From Yersinia nurmii (lineage in GTDB: Bacteria > Pseudomonadota > Gammaproteobacteria > Enterobacterales > Enterobacteriaceae), in the NCBI RefSeq assembly GCF_001112925.1, contig NZ_CPYD01000012.1, positions 80,234 through 144,233 on the forward strand: a DNA stretch of 64,000 bases, given 5' to 3'. Under the pieces are notes generated by a model. That model was not told the DNA's origin. It searched no databases and saw only the letters and a program-made list of their open reading frames with translations. The stretch's first letter is position 1, and each line of letters begins with the position of its first letter. The position numbers were made by a program, and so were the translations under genes. Positions 25,542 through 34,855 of this stretch are shown here, piece after piece.

Positions 25542-26423
25542 ATGATGCGTATAGCTCTGTTCCTTCTCACTAACCTGGCGGTGATGTTGGTCTTCGGGCT
25601 GGTGCTAAGCCTGACTGGAATTCAGTCAAGTAGTGTACAGGGGCTGATGATTATGGCGCTTCTGTTCGGTTTTGGTGGTTCATTCGTCTCACTGCTGCTG
25701 TCTAAATGGATGGCGTTGCGTTCCGTTGGTGGGGAAGTGATTGAACAGCCACGTAATGAAACCGAACGTTGGTTGCTGGATACCGTGCGTCGTCAGTCTC
25801 AACAGGTTGGCATCGCAATGCCGCAGGTTGCCATTTATCAGGCTCCGGATATTAACGCCTTTGCAACCGGCGCTCGCCGTGATGCTTCGCTGGTGGCAGT
25901 GAGTACCGGTTTGCTGCAAAACATGAGTCGCGATGAAGCGGAAGCGGTTATTGCCCATGAAATCAGTCACGTAGCGAATGGTGACATGGTCACAATGACG
26001 CTGGTTCAGGGCGTGGTGAACACCTTTGTTATCTTTATTTCTCGTTTGATTGCGCAGGTTGTCGCTGGTTTTGTGTCTGGCGATCGGGAAAACGAAGGCA
26101 GTTCTTCTGGTAACCCAATGGTGTATTTCGCCGTGTCTATGGTTCTGGAATTGGTATTCGGTATTCTGGCGAGCATTATCACCATGTGGTTCTCTCGCCA
26201 CCGCGAGTTCCATGCGGACGCTGGCTCCGCCAAATTGGTGGGTCGTGAGAAGATGATTGCGGCGTTACAACGCCTGAAAACCAGCTATGAGCCGCAGGAG
26301 GAAAGCAGCATGATGGCGTTTTGTATCAACGGTAAATCTAAGACTTTCAGCGAATTGCTGATGTCTCACCCACCGTTGGACAAGCGTATTGAAGCGCTGC
26401 GTACTGGCGAATATCTGAAATAA
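25542..26423 (+). CDS. htpX: Membrane zinc metalloprotease HtpX
   Basis: 293 residues. Two N-terminal membrane helices, the zinc motif HEISH in [15 protein letters not shown] (with the third ligand in [14 protein letters not shown]), and two more hydrophobic segments ([32 protein letters not shown]) match HtpX. It cleaves damaged or misassembled inner-membrane proteins alongside FtsH and is typically under Cpx control, although no clear CpxR site was identified here. AAGGAAG precedes the ATG. Confidence 0.97.
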   Translation: MMRIALFLLTNLAVMLVFGLVLSLTGIQSSSVQGLMIMALLFGFGGSFVSLLLSKWMALRSVGGEVIEQPRNETERWLLDTVRRQSQQVGIAMPQVAIYQAPDINAFATGARRDASLVAVSTGLLQNMSRDEAEAVIAHEISHVANGDMVTMTLVQGVVNTFVIFISRLIAQVVAGFVSGDRENEGSSSGNPMVYFAVSMVLELVFGILASIITMWFSRHREFHADAGSAKLVGREKMIAALQRLKTSYEPQEESSMMAFCINGKSKTFSELLMSHPPLDKRIEALRTGEYLK

Positions 26424-26450
26424 GTCAGAATCGTTTGTGGTGGAAAAGTA

Positions 26451-26479
26451 AAAAGCCTCGTTAATAACGGGGCTTTTTT
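26451..26479. terminator. Terminator between htpX and yebQ
   Basis: AAAAGCCTCG / CGGGGCTTTT stem with A- and T-runs, usable by both convergent genes. Confidence 0.8.
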
Positions 26480-26509
26480 GTGCCATTGTATTGTCGAATT
26501 TGTCATGTG

Positions 26510-27877
26510 CTAGCGGGTTTTAGGCGAAATGCGCAGCAGGCTAACTATCGCCGCCAGCGTGGCAAAACCGCCGGCAAGTAGCAAAGAAGCGTAAGTAGCA
26601 TTATCCGCAAACTGATGGAACATTAAGGCCACTAACGCCGCCCCAGAGGTCTGCCCTAGCAGACGTGAGGTGCCTAACATGCCGCTGGCGCCGCCGCTGC
26701 GGTTGGGCGGTGCGGCAGAAATGATCGTGTGGTTATTCGGCGACTGAAATAAACCGAAGCCGATGCCACAGAGCATCATGCGCCAGATAATATTCAAATC
26801 GCTCGGATTGGTCGGAAGTGTTGCTAGCAGGAAGAGTCCGCTGGCAAAAACGGCCAGTCCAATGCCGCCCAACAGACCCGCCTGATAGCGTTCCACTAAC
26901 CGACCGGCAATCGGTGCGGCCACAACCGTTGCCAGCGGCCATGGGGTGAGCAACAGCCCGGTCGCTACTTCATCCCGACCTAACACGTTTTGCAGGAAGA
27001 ACGGCAGCGACACCATCGCCAGCATTTGTGCAATAAAAGAACAAATAGAGGTGCCGACGGACAGAGCAAAAATCGGGATACGTAGCAGATCGACGGGTAA
27101 TAACGGGAAGGGTTGCTTGAGCTGGCGACGCACGAAGAAAAAACCAATCAGTAATAGCGCGACGATTTCACCGGCAATCAGCGTCGGGCTTTGTCCTTGG
27201 GCAAAGCCGCTAATGGCGATAATCAGCAGGCCGAAGGTCATGGCATTCATCAGGCAACTGGCAATATCGAATTTATTACCATTACTCTTGGCTACGTTAG
27301 CGGGTAAGTATTTCATGCCCAGAAACCAGGCGATCAGGCCAATCGGGACATTGATGGCAAACAGCCATTGCCAGGATGCTATCGATAGTACGGCGGCGGC
27401 GATGGTTGGGCCAGCGGCGGCAGAAAAGGCCACGATCAGGGAATTAATGCCGATACCGCGCCCAAGTTGGGCTCGCGGGTAAATGATACGAATCAGCGCC
27501 GTATTGACGCTCATCAGCGCTGCTGCACCAAACCCCTGTAATACCCGGGCGAAAGTCAAAGTCCAAAGGGAATCGGACAGGGCGCAGAATAATGATGTCA
27601 GGCTGAAAATAAGCAATCCAGCCTGATAAACCCGCCGGTAACCTATGATATCCCCGAGGGATGCCAGTGAAAGCAGTGAAATGGTGATGGCTAACTGATA
27701 GGCATTGACGATCCAAATAGAATCGGCCGGGCTGGCATTCAAATCGCGTGCGATGGTGGGTAACGCTACATTTGCAATAGTGCCATCCAGTACCGCAATA
27801 GTAATGCCCAACGCTATCACTAAAATGGCGGCGTAACGTTGGGGAACCGGCAACCCATCAGGTTGAGAAGGTGTCAT
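26510..27877 (-). CDS. yebQ: YebQ, DHA2-family MFS drug/proton antiporter
   Basis: 455 residues from ATG 27877, chosen because the homologue begins at the equivalent DGLPVPQRYAAIL. A longer frame to 27973 would add an extra hydrophobic leader, and neither start has a strong ribosome site. About fourteen membrane helices; the family motif is LDGTIANVALPTIARDL in helix 1. Predicted inner-membrane exporter of unknown natural substrate. Divergent from ogl across ~300 bases holding a KdgR-box-like site; in E. coli yebQ also neighbours kdgR. Confidence 0.9.
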   Translation of the reverse strand: MTPSQPDGLPVPQRYAAILVIALGITIAVLDGTIANVALPTIARDLNASPADSIWIVNAYQLAITISLLSLASLGDIIGYRRVYQAGLLIFSLTSLFCALSDSLWTLTFARVLQGFGAAALMSVNTALIRIIYPRAQLGRGIGINSLIVAFSAAAGPTIAAAVLSIASWQWLFAINVPIGLIAWFLGMKYLPANVAKSNGNKFDIASCLMNAMTFGLLIIAISGFAQGQSPTLIAGEIVALLLIGFFFVRRQLKQPFPLLPVDLLRIPIFALSVGTSICSFIAQMLAMVSLPFFLQNVLGRDEVATGLLLTPWPLATVVAAPIAGRLVERYQAGLLGGIGLAVFASGLFLLATLPTNPSDLNIIWRMMLCGIGFGLFQSPNNHTIISAAPPNRSGGASGMLGTSRLLGQTSGAALVALMFHQFADNATYASLLLAGGFATLAAIVSLLRISPKTR

Positions 27878-28085
27878 AGGATTTTTATCTGCAAAAGTAA
27901 TGAAATAGCTAAGTATTACAATGCTAACGGCAAAGGTGACAGATTGCATCTTTGCCGCCTGGATAATTGTCATCGTTAATTGTCAACGAATGTGTGCAGG
28001 ATGCTGAGCTGGCCAAATCATCATGATAAAACAGATAAAAGCGAGAAATTATCAATGTGAGTGGTAAAAACAAAACTATGATCAC

Positions 28086-28108
28086 GGAAAAATGAAACGT
28101 CGTTCCTA
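28086..28108. promoter_or_regulatory. KdgR-box-like operator before ogl
   Basis: The stretch GGAAAAATGAAACGTCGTTC matches the A-rich, GAAAC...GTTTC palindrome of KdgR boxes with one arm imperfect. It lies 76-98 bases upstream of the ogl ATG and overlaps a TATAAT-like hexamer. Confidence 0.7.
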
Positions 28109-28183
28109 TAATGGCTTTATCTCATGTTAACCAGGTGACGCTGCTGACATTTTTCATTCTCTTACGTTTTAAGGATTCCTCGG

Positions 28184-29350
28184 ATGGCCAAAGGTAAACT
28201 CATTCCACTGACATTTCACACCTATCAGGATGCCTCTACCGGTGCTCAAATTACTCGCTTAACGCCTCCGGAAGTGACCTGTCATCGTAACTATTTCTAT
28301 CAAAAGTGCTTCAGTCAGGATGGCAGTAAACTGTTATTTGGCGGCGCTTTTGACGGGCCGTGGAACTATTATCTGCTGGATTTGACTACCCAGATAGCCA
28401 CTCAATTAACCGAGGGCAGCGGCGATAATACTTTTGGCGGTTTTCTGTCCCCGAACGATGACGTGCTGTATTACGTAAAAAATGGCCGTAATCTGATGCG
28501 GGTAGATTTAGACACGCTGGAAGAATCCGTGGTTTATCAGGTGCCTGACGAGTGGATGGGGTATGGCACTTGGGTGGCGAATTCAGATTGTACTAAGTTG
28601 GTTGGCATTGAAATCAAGAAGGAGGACTGGCAACCGTTAACCGATTGGAAGAAATTCCACGATTTCTATTTTACTCATCCTTGCTGTCGTTTAATGAAAG
28701 TCGATCTGAGAACTGGGCAATCAACGGTGATTCTTCAGGAAAACCAATGGCTAGGCCATCCGATCTATCGTCCTTTCGATGATGCTACCGTCGCTTTCTG
28801 TCATGAAGGCCCGCACGATTTGGTCGATGCACGTATGTGGCTGATCAATGAAGACGGCACGAATATGCGCAAAGTGAAAACCCATGCGCCGGGAGAGAGT
28901 TGCACCCACGAATTTTGGGTGCCGGACGGCTCGGCTTTGGTTTATGTCTCTTATATGAAAGGTAACCCAGACCGTTATATTTGCAGCGCCGATCCGCTCA
29001 CCTTGGAAAATCGCCAGTTGACCAAAATGCCAGCCTGCTCCCATTTAATGAGCAATGATGACGGTTCTTTGATGGTAGGCGACGGTTCTGATGCGCCGGT
29101 AGATGTGCAGGACGATAGCGGCTACAAGATTGATAACGATCCTTTCCTGTACATATTCAACATGAAAACCGGCAAACAGCATCAGGTCGCGCGTCATGAC
29201 ACCTCATGGAAGGTATTTGAAGGTGATCGTCAGGTGACCCATCCGCATCCTTCCTTTACACCCGATAATAAACAAGTGCTGTTTACTTCAGACGTTGACG
29301 GCAAGCCTGCACTGTATTTAGCGACTTTGCCTGAAACTGTGTGGTTATAG
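28184..29350 (+). CDS. ogl: Oligogalacturonate lyase
   Basis: 388 residues with the PL22 seven-bladed propeller sequence: PPEVTCHRNYFYQKCFSQDG, GGAFDGPWNYYLLDL, WMGYGTWVANSD, CTHEFWVPDGSALVYVSYMK and VTHPHPSFTPDNKQVLFTSD, including the conserved histidines for the metal site. It is cytoplasmic and splits di- and tri-galacturonates, giving 5-keto-4-deoxyuronate. No signal peptide. It begins the pectin block and lies 165 bases before kdgR. Confidence 0.96.
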   Translation: MAKGKLIPLTFHTYQDASTGAQITRLTPPEVTCHRNYFYQKCFSQDGSKLLFGGAFDGPWNYYLLDLTTQIATQLTEGSGDNTFGGFLSPNDDVLYYVKNGRNLMRVDLDTLEESVVYQVPDEWMGYGTWVANSDCTKLVGIEIKKEDWQPLTDWKKFHDFYFTHPCCRLMKVDLRTGQSTVILQENQWLGHPIYRPFDDATVAFCHEGPHDLVDARMWLINEDGTNMRKVKTHAPGESCTHEFWVPDGSALVYVSYMKGNPDRYICSADPLTLENRQLTKMPACSHLMSNDDGSLMVGDGSDAPVDVQDDSGYKIDNDPFLYIFNMKTGKQHQVARHDTSWKVFEGDRQVTHPHPSFTPDNKQVLFTSDVDGKPALYLATLPETVWL

Positions 29351-29515
29351 CATCTTTGCTCTGGCCTCTGGCGTAAAAGGAGGCCAAATCCCTATTTCTC
29401 AGGGTGATATCAGATTAATTATATTGCATCATTGCGCAATCTCACCGCTTCCTCTTATAATAAAACCATTGTTCTATTTTTTTTAAAACAAAAAAACGAG
29501 TAGGGTAACGACACA

Positions 29516-30307
29516 ATGGCTACGACTGATTTTGATAAACAGCCCGACTCAGTTTCGTCGGTTCTGAAAGTTTTCGGTATTTTGCAAGCGCTGGGTGAAG
29601 AACGGGAAATCGGTATTACCGAACTCTCGCAGCGTGTGATGATGTCCAAAAGTACGGTTTACCGGTTTCTGCAAACCCTAAAGTCTTTAGGCTATGTAGC
29701 GCAGGAAGGGGAATCTGAAAAGTATTCGCTGACGCTTAAGCTGTTTGAATTAGGCGCAAAAGCGCTGCAAAACGTCGATCTGATCCGCAGCGCAGATATT
29801 CAAATGCGAGAATTGTCGAATCTGACCCGTGAAACCATTCACTTGGGCGCTTTGGATGAAGATAGTATTGTCTATATCCATAAAATCGATTCGATGTATA
29901 ACCTGCGAATGTATTCCCGAATTGGCCGCCGTAACCCGCTGCACAGTACCGCTATTGGTAAGGTACTGCTGGCGTGGCGTGATCGCGGCGAAGTGGAAGA
30001 CATTTTGTCTCATATCGAGTTTACCCGTAGCACCAAACACACGCTGGACAGCGCTGCGGCACTATTGCCAGTGCTGGATCAGGTGCGTGAACAAGGTTTT
30101 GGCGAAGATATCGAAGAACAGGAAGAAGGGTTGCGTTGTATCGCCGTACCGGTTTTCGACCGTTTTGGCGTTGCTATCGCGGGTCTGAGCATTTCATTCC
30201 CGACGCTGCGTTTCTCCGAGGAACATAAGAGCGATTATGTAAAGTCATTGCATCAGGCGGCGCGTAATATCTCGGAGCAAATGGGGTATCGCGACTACCC
30301 GTTTTAA
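29516..30307 (+). CDS. kdgR: KdgR, IclR-type repressor of pectin catabolism
   Basis: 263 residues. N-terminal winged helix-turn-helix (~15-80, GITELSQRVMMSKSTVYRFL), then the IclR effector domain (IGRRNPLHSTAIGKVLLAW, EGLRCIAVPVFDRFGVAIAG). KdgR binds 2-keto-3-deoxygluconate and releases kdg, kdu, ogl, pel and tog operators. Its predicted sites stand at four places within 15 kb of the gene, so regulator and regulon are clustered. A terminator follows at 30346-30375. Confidence 0.96.
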   Translation: MATTDFDKQPDSVSSVLKVFGILQALGEEREIGITELSQRVMMSKSTVYRFLQTLKSLGYVAQEGESEKYSLTLKLFELGAKALQNVDLIRSADIQMRELSNLTRETIHLGALDEDSIVYIHKIDSMYNLRMYSRIGRRNPLHSTAIGKVLLAWRDRGEVEDILSHIEFTRSTKHTLDSAAALLPVLDQVREQGFGEDIEEQEEGLRCIAVPVFDRFGVAIAGLSISFPTLRFSEEHKSDYVKSLHQAARNISEQMGYRDYPF

Positions 30308-30345
30308 CGGGCAGCGTTTAATGCTTTATTGGCAAGGTAAATCTA

Positions 30346-30375
30346 GCGGCTCCTGATTCAGGGGCCGTTTTTTTT
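30346..30375 (+). terminator. Intrinsic terminator of kdgR
   Basis: CGGCTCCTG / CAGGGGCCG stem followed by eight T residues, about 40 bases after the stop. Confidence 0.85.
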
Positions 30376-30502
30376 GCTGGTTTGCCACAAGATGGTAAAT
30401 TCTTATAGTGCAAATGATACTTATGCAGAATGTATCGTTTACATACCATTTAGTTTACATCAGTTACTGTAAACCGACTTTATCAAACGACAGGGAGTGT
30501 GA

Positions 30503-31336
30503 ATGATGAGAAAATTGGTGCCGGCGGCGCTGTTGCTGCTTTTGGCTGGGTGTAGCAGTAGCCCGCATAAATTGATCGATCGCGGTGATTATCAGGTAGA
30601 TACCACTCATCCGGCGGTGGGGCAGAACGATCGGGTGCGCTTTCTAGTTTTCCACTATACGGCGGTTGACGATGCGGAATCCCTGCGATTGCTGACTCAG
30701 GAACAGGTTAGTGCGCATTATCTGGTGACGGAACATCCGCGTAAAGCAGGTGGCAAACCGGTGGTACTGCAACTGGTTCCCGAAGATAAACGCGCTTGGC
30801 ATGCTGGGGTCAGCGAATGGCAAGGGCGTACCAACCTGAATGATACCTCGATAGGCGTAGAAATCGTTAATCTGGGCTATACAGAGGCGTTGACAGGGCG
30901 TAAGTGGTATCCGTTTAACGAAAACCAGATTGAATTGATTGAGCGGCTGGGGAAGGACATTGTTGCCCGTTATAATATTGCTCCGACAGATGTCGTGGCG
31001 CATAGCGATATTGCTCCACAGAGAAAGTCCGATCCCGGCCCGTATTTCCCGTGGAAACGTTTATATGACGCTGGCATTGGCGCCTGGCCAGATGAAGAGC
31101 GGGTTCAGGAACTGATTGATGGTCGAGATAAACACGAACGGGTGCCGGTTGAGTCTATTCAAAAAGCGTTAGCCACTTATGGGTATAAAATCCCGCTAAC
31201 CGGTGAACTGGATGAGGAAACCTTGAAGGTGATAGCGGCCTTCCAGATGCACTTCCGCGCCAGCGATTTCAGCGGCGTACCGGATGTGGAAACCCTGGCC
31301 ATCGCACAGGCTCTGGTGGAAAAGTACCGTAGTTAA
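30503..31336 (+). CDS. amiD: AmiD-type N-acetylmuramoyl-L-alanine amidase lipoprotein
   Basis: 277 residues. A lipobox in LLLLLAGCSSS marks an outer-membrane lipoprotein. The amidase_2 domain carries the zinc histidines in FLVFHYTAVDD and VAHSDIAPQRKSDPGPYFPW, with KRAWHAGVSEWQG between. The C-terminal ~75 residues form a peptidoglycan-binding three-helix module (IQKALATYGYKIPLTGELDE). It cleaves the amide between MurNAc or anhydroMurNAc and the stem peptide. Stands alone between kdgR and a convergent terminator. Confidence 0.92.
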   Translation: MMRKLVPAALLLLLAGCSSSPHKLIDRGDYQVDTTHPAVGQNDRVRFLVFHYTAVDDAESLRLLTQEQVSAHYLVTEHPRKAGGKPVVLQLVPEDKRAWHAGVSEWQGRTNLNDTSIGVEIVNLGYTEALTGRKWYPFNENQIELIERLGKDIVARYNIAPTDVVAHSDIAPQRKSDPGPYFPWKRLYDAGIGAWPDEERVQELIDGRDKHERVPVESIQKALATYGYKIPLTGELDEETLKVIAAFQMHFRASDFSGVPDVETLAIAQALVEKYRS

Positions 31337-31369
31337 TCTGGTTTGATAAAACCAAGCGAAACAGAATTG

Positions 31370-31402
31370 AAAAAGCCGGACAGTTTAGCTGCCCGGCTTT
31401 TT
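31370..31402. terminator. Bidirectional terminator amiD / tcyP
   Basis: AAAAAGCCGG and CCGGCTTTTT form a stem around GACAGTTTAGCTGC; it serves both convergent genes. Confidence 0.9.
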
Positions 31403-31425
31403 GATTGATTACGATAGTGAGACGT

Positions 31426-32823
31426 TTAGCGGTGCGCTAATTCCACCTCATCATCACTGTTTAGAATCTCTTTGTCAGTTTGTTTCATCAGCTGGCTGGT
31501 AATGGTTCCGGCAGTCATAGAACCGCTTACGTTCAATGCGGTACGGCCCATATCAATCAAAGGCTCAACGGAGATTAACAGTGCAACCAGCGTTACCGGC
31601 AGACCCATCGCTGGCAGCACAATCAAGGCTGCAAAGGTCGCGCCGCCACCCACACCGGCTACGCCTGCGGAACTGACGGTGACCATACCGACCAACGTTG
31701 CAATCCAAACCGGATCCAGTGGGTTAATACCCACGGTTGGAGCCACCATCACTGCCAGCATAGCCGGATACAACCCGGCACAGCCGTTTTGGCCAATAGT
31801 TGCGCCGAAGGAAGCAGAGAAGCTGGCTATAGATTCAGGGATGCCCAGACGGCGAGTTTGTGCTTCCACACTCAACGGGATGCTGGCAGCACTGGAACGG
31901 CTCGTGAAGGCAAATGTCAGCACCGGCCAAACTTTTTTGAAAAATTTCAGTGGGTTGATACCGGTAAAGGCAATCAACAGACCGTGAACCACGAACATGA
32001 TAGCCAGACCAAGATACGAAGCTACGACGAAACTGCCCAGCTTGATAATATCCTGAACGTTAGAACCGGCGACAACTTTGGTCATCAATGCCAGAACGCC
32101 GTATGGGGTCAGTTTCATAACCAGGCGAACCAGTTTCATCACCCAGGATTGCAGGGTATCGATAGCAACCAGTACGCGTTTACCTTTTTCAACGTCGTCT
32201 TTCAGCAATTGCAGTGAAGCAATCCCCAGCAGAGTCGCAAAGATAACTACGCTGATAATCGAAGTTGGGTTTGCACCGGTTAAATCGGCAAACGGATTTT
32301 TCGGGATAAAGGACAGAATCAGTTGAGGCACGCTCAGATCTGAAACCTTGCCCAGATAATTGCTTTCAATCGCGCTTAGGCGAGCCGCTTCCTGAGTGCC
32401 CTGAACCAGACCTTCAGCGGTCAAACCGAACAGGTTGGTGACAAATACACCGACCAACGCCGCAATCATGGTAGTGAACAGCAGGGTGCCGATAGACAGG
32501 AAACTGATTTTCCCCAGCGATGCAGCATTATGCAGCTTAGCAACAGCACTTAAAATGGACGCAAATACCAAAGGCATCACGATCATCTGCAGTAATTGTA
32601 CATAACCGTTACCGACGATATTGAACCAGGTAATAGATTCTTTCATTACCGGGTCGTCAGAGCCATACACCAAATGCAGGCCGAGGCCGAACACCACGCC
32701 TAATGCCAGTCCGGCCAGAACTTTTTTGGCCAGGCTCCACTGTTTGTGGCGGGTTTGTGCCAATAGCAACAGCAATGCGACAAAAATCGCCACATTAATT
32801 ACGAGTGGTAGGTTCATCCCCAA
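31426..32823 (-). CDS. tcyP: L-cystine:cation symporter TcyP (YdjN)
   Basis: 465 residues (463 if the second ATG, two codons in, is used). DAACS-family carrier: [21 protein letters not shown], the re-entrant serine-rich [20 protein letters not shown], and [20 protein letters not shown], as in TcyP/YdjN. Inner-membrane importer of L-cystine in sulfur metabolism. The acidic tail (DDEVELAHR) is cytoplasmic. Unrelated in function to the pectin genes around it. Confidence 0.93.
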   Translation of the reverse strand: MGMNLPLVINVAIFVALLLLLAQTRHKQWSLAKKVLAGLALGVVFGLGLHLVYGSDDPVMKESITWFNIVGNGYVQLLQMIVMPLVFASILSAVAKLHNAASLGKISFLSIGTLLFTTMIAALVGVFVTNLFGLTAEGLVQGTQEAARLSAIESNYLGKVSDLSVPQLILSFIPKNPFADLTGANPTSIISVVIFATLLGIASLQLLKDDVEKGKRVLVAIDTLQSWVMKLVRLVMKLTPYGVLALMTKVVAGSNVQDIIKLGSFVVASYLGLAIMFVVHGLLIAFTGINPLKFFKKVWPVLTFAFTSRSSAASIPLSVEAQTRRLGIPESIASFSASFGATIGQNGCAGLYPAMLAVMVAPTVGINPLDPVWIATLVGMVTVSSAGVAGVGGGATFAALIVLPAMGLPVTLVALLISVEPLIDMGRTALNVSGSMTAGTITSQLMKQTDKEILNSDDEVELAHR

Positions 32824-33016
32824 ATCTCCAAAATTCTATTATGAATACTTTTTGCGTATTCTATTTATATTGCTGACCTTAATAGGCCGCGAAGCCGACT
32901 ATCCTAACAGTTACTTAGTTGGCTCACTTATATCCAAAAAGAATTTAATATAATTTTTTACGCTATTTTGTATAAAATACATGCGTTGGGGTGATAATTT
33001 CGGCAATTAATTGTGA

Positions 33017-33565
33017 TCAGAGTCTAAAACTCTTCAATTGCTCAACATAAGATTGGACGGGAAATGAGCGGTCGCTCTGCCAGTAAACGGCGTAGCAGAC
33101 TAACAGTACGCAAAACACGCGTTCTAGCTGGTTCCCTTTTTGCGAATTGAGCAGCGGTAGGCGAAAACGCCAACGGCATGGCCACAGCAGTGGTACGCCA
33201 GCAGGTGTCAGCATATCCGCCAATAAATGGCTGAAATAGCCGACGATCATTGCATGCATGACGTCAGGTGGGATAAACCAACTGCGGGGAATTTCAAGCT
33301 GAAATAGTGCGATCCCACCGAGGATCGCTAATAAACTGTGGGTAAAACCGCGATGGCCAAAAATCCGTGCAATAGGTGCGGAAATCCACTTCAAGCGTTG
33401 CCCCAGAACAGAGCGGGGATGATCAATATCAGGTAGTAGAGACGTCAAAAGGGCGCCCGGTATTATGTGCCACCAGTCCCCGTGTGTGAGCTCGGGAGTT
33501 AACCCTGCTTTTTTGGCAAAAATTGCGCAGGCGACAGAAAAAATCAAATGCCCTTCCGCGGTCAT
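33017..33565 (-). CDS. ydjM: YdjM family inner-membrane metal-dependent hydrolase
   Basis: 182 residues, matching YdjM (DUF457): MTAEGHLIFSVACAIFAKKA, LLPDIDHPRSVLGQRLKWIS, GHRGFTHSLLA, GYFSHLLADMLTPAGVPLLWPC. The conserved H and D residues (DIDHP, HRGFTHS, HLLAD) form the presumed metal site across four or so membrane helices. In E. coli the gene is LexA-controlled; no convincing SOS box was found upstream here. Its C-terminus is slightly shorter than the E. coli protein. Confidence 0.9.
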   Translation of the reverse strand: MTAEGHLIFSVACAIFAKKAGLTPELTHGDWWHIIPGALLTSLLPDIDHPRSVLGQRLKWISAPIARIFGHRGFTHSLLAILGGIALFQLEIPRSWFIPPDVMHAMIVGYFSHLLADMLTPAGVPLLWPCRWRFRLPLLNSQKGNQLERVFCVLLVCYAVYWQSDRSFPVQSYVEQLKSFRL

Positions 33566-33893
33566 ACAAACGTCCCAACTTATAACTGTTAATATATCCA
33601 GTATATGGGATTTTTCTAGGTGAAGATAGCCGTTACGCTGTAACTAAATGTCACATTAGGAGTGATTTTAAAGTGAATGTTGTTTTTTCAGACAATCCAC
33701 AGCTGGCGTGTGGCGGGGCGGCGGATACTACAGGAAATGGCAGGTGAAAAAAATGGGGAAATGCGACTGGGAGTCAGATTTTCCCCAAACACGGGTAACA
33801 GGTTTGCAGCGACAGTTACTGCAATAATAATGATGAGTATTAAATCAAATCGGACATACCGAGGTTATAACGGTAATCAGGTTATAACGACGA
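33566..33893. other. Intergenic region between ydjM and kdgM
   Basis: About 330 bases. It holds the presumed ydjM promoter and a duplicated GGTTATAACG (around 33863 and 33879) near the kdgM 3' end. A 24-codon frame from the GTG near 33673 has a nearby AGGAG but is too short to call. Nothing else supported. Confidence 0.4.
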
Positions 33894-34589
33894 TCAGAAG
33901 GTGTACTGCACCCCCATGCGGAAACGGGTCTGGCGTTCGTCGGTCAGGCTGCTGCCAGAAACATTGCCGATAGCCACATAGGGCTTCCAGTTTTTATCCC
34001 ATTTGTAGGCCAGTTTGACATCATGACTCCAATCATACTTTTCATTATTTGCCAGAATCTTGTCCTCGGATTTTTTGTAATCCAACTCATATTCGACGGA
34101 GTAATCTTTCAGGAAGCTATAGGCAAATAACAGAGTGAACTGATGGCCTTTCTCGGTATCTTTGGTGGAAGGCTGGTTACGCTTGTAATAAGGGCGATAG
34201 CGTAGAGACGTAGAGAAATCGTCAGTAAAAGCAACTTTGCCGCGCAAATATGGCCGGTAGTTATTGCTGTCTGATGAGGATTCCAGAGAGAAGCCCGGTT
34301 CCAACTGGAAGGTCTTGTTAAATTTATATACGTAGCTGGCTACCACTTCGGTACCATTACTGACCTGTTCATGAAAAGGTTTGTTTGTGGTGTTGTCTGA
34401 ACTGTGTTGTCGCCATTTGCCTTCTAAAGAAAGACCAAAGCCGTTAGCGAAACGATTAGAGAAAAGCAGACGATCTTTATGATCGTTCGAACCGCTATCC
34501 AGCATTTCATGACGATAATCGATTGTTGTTGCCACAGAGCTGAAACTGATAACTGATGCCATTGCCAGAGTAATTAATTTAAATTTCAT
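33894..34589 (-). CDS. kdgM: KdgM-family oligogalacturonate-specific porin
   Basis: 231 residues from ATG 34589 (AGGGA upstream), which starts a proper signal peptide MKFKLITLAMASVISFSSVA. The mature part is a small 12-strand beta-barrel with alternating aromatic strands (TIDYRHEMLDSGSNDHKDRL, FGLSLEGKWRQHS, LRYRPYYKRNQ) and the C-terminal phenylalanine of outer-membrane proteins (RMGVQYTF). KdgM channels let acidic oligosaccharides into the periplasm for TogMNAB. It has its own KdgR box and a CRP-like site. Confidence 0.92.
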   Translation of the reverse strand: MKFKLITLAMASVISFSSVATTIDYRHEMLDSGSNDHKDRLLFSNRFANGFGLSLEGKWRQHSSDNTTNKPFHEQVSNGTEVVASYVYKFNKTFQLEPGFSLESSSDSNNYRPYLRGKVAFTDDFSTSLRYRPYYKRNQPSTKDTEKGHQFTLLFAYSFLKDYSVEYELDYKKSEDKILANNEKYDWSHDVKLAYKWDKNWKPYVAIGNVSGSSLTDERQTRFRMGVQYTF

Positions 34590-34643
34590 TTTTATAATCC
34601 CTGAGTGATGTATTTTTCTTTCATCAATAAAGAATACATTCTT

Positions 34644-34665
34644 AAAAAGAAACATCGTTTCATTT
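34644..34665. promoter_or_regulatory. KdgR box of kdgM
   Basis: AAAAAGAAACATCGTTTCAT: the core GAAACATCGTTTC (34649-34661) is a near-perfect palindrome and identical to the one before pelW. It lies 55-76 bases upstream of the kdgM start. Confidence 0.88.
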
Positions 34666-34704
34666 ATTGTGGTTTTATATTCTATTTATAATTTAAATAA
34701 TTTT

Positions 34705-34720
34705 TGTGATCGAGATCGTT
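34705..34720. promoter_or_regulatory. CRP-like site upstream of kdgM
   Basis: TGTGATCGAGATCGTT has a perfect left half (TGTGA) and a weaker right half of the cyclic-AMP receptor protein site, about 120 bases before the ATG, upstream of the KdgR box. CRP activation of kdgM is known in pectinolytic relatives. Confidence 0.5.
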
Positions 34721-34803
34721 ATTGTTCCCTAATGGAATAAATACATTTTAAAGTTGTGATGATGATCTAATTGATTGTTTTTGATGATATTTCTTCTAAA
34801 CAG

Positions 34804-34835
34804 AAAAACCCCGCCAAATAAATGGCAGGGCGAGT
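34804..34835 (-). terminator. Terminator of pelW-togMNAB
   Basis: On the minus strand GCCCTGCC / GGCGGGG pair around ATTTATTT and are followed by TTTTT, just past the togB stop. Confidence 0.8.
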
Positions 34836-34855
34836 TTGGTGCATTTTTCTTGGAT

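Noticed and set aside
33677..33973. 98-codon plus-strand frame near kdgM
   Set aside because: Runs antisense into the kdgM 3' end and lacks a start site; shadow frame.
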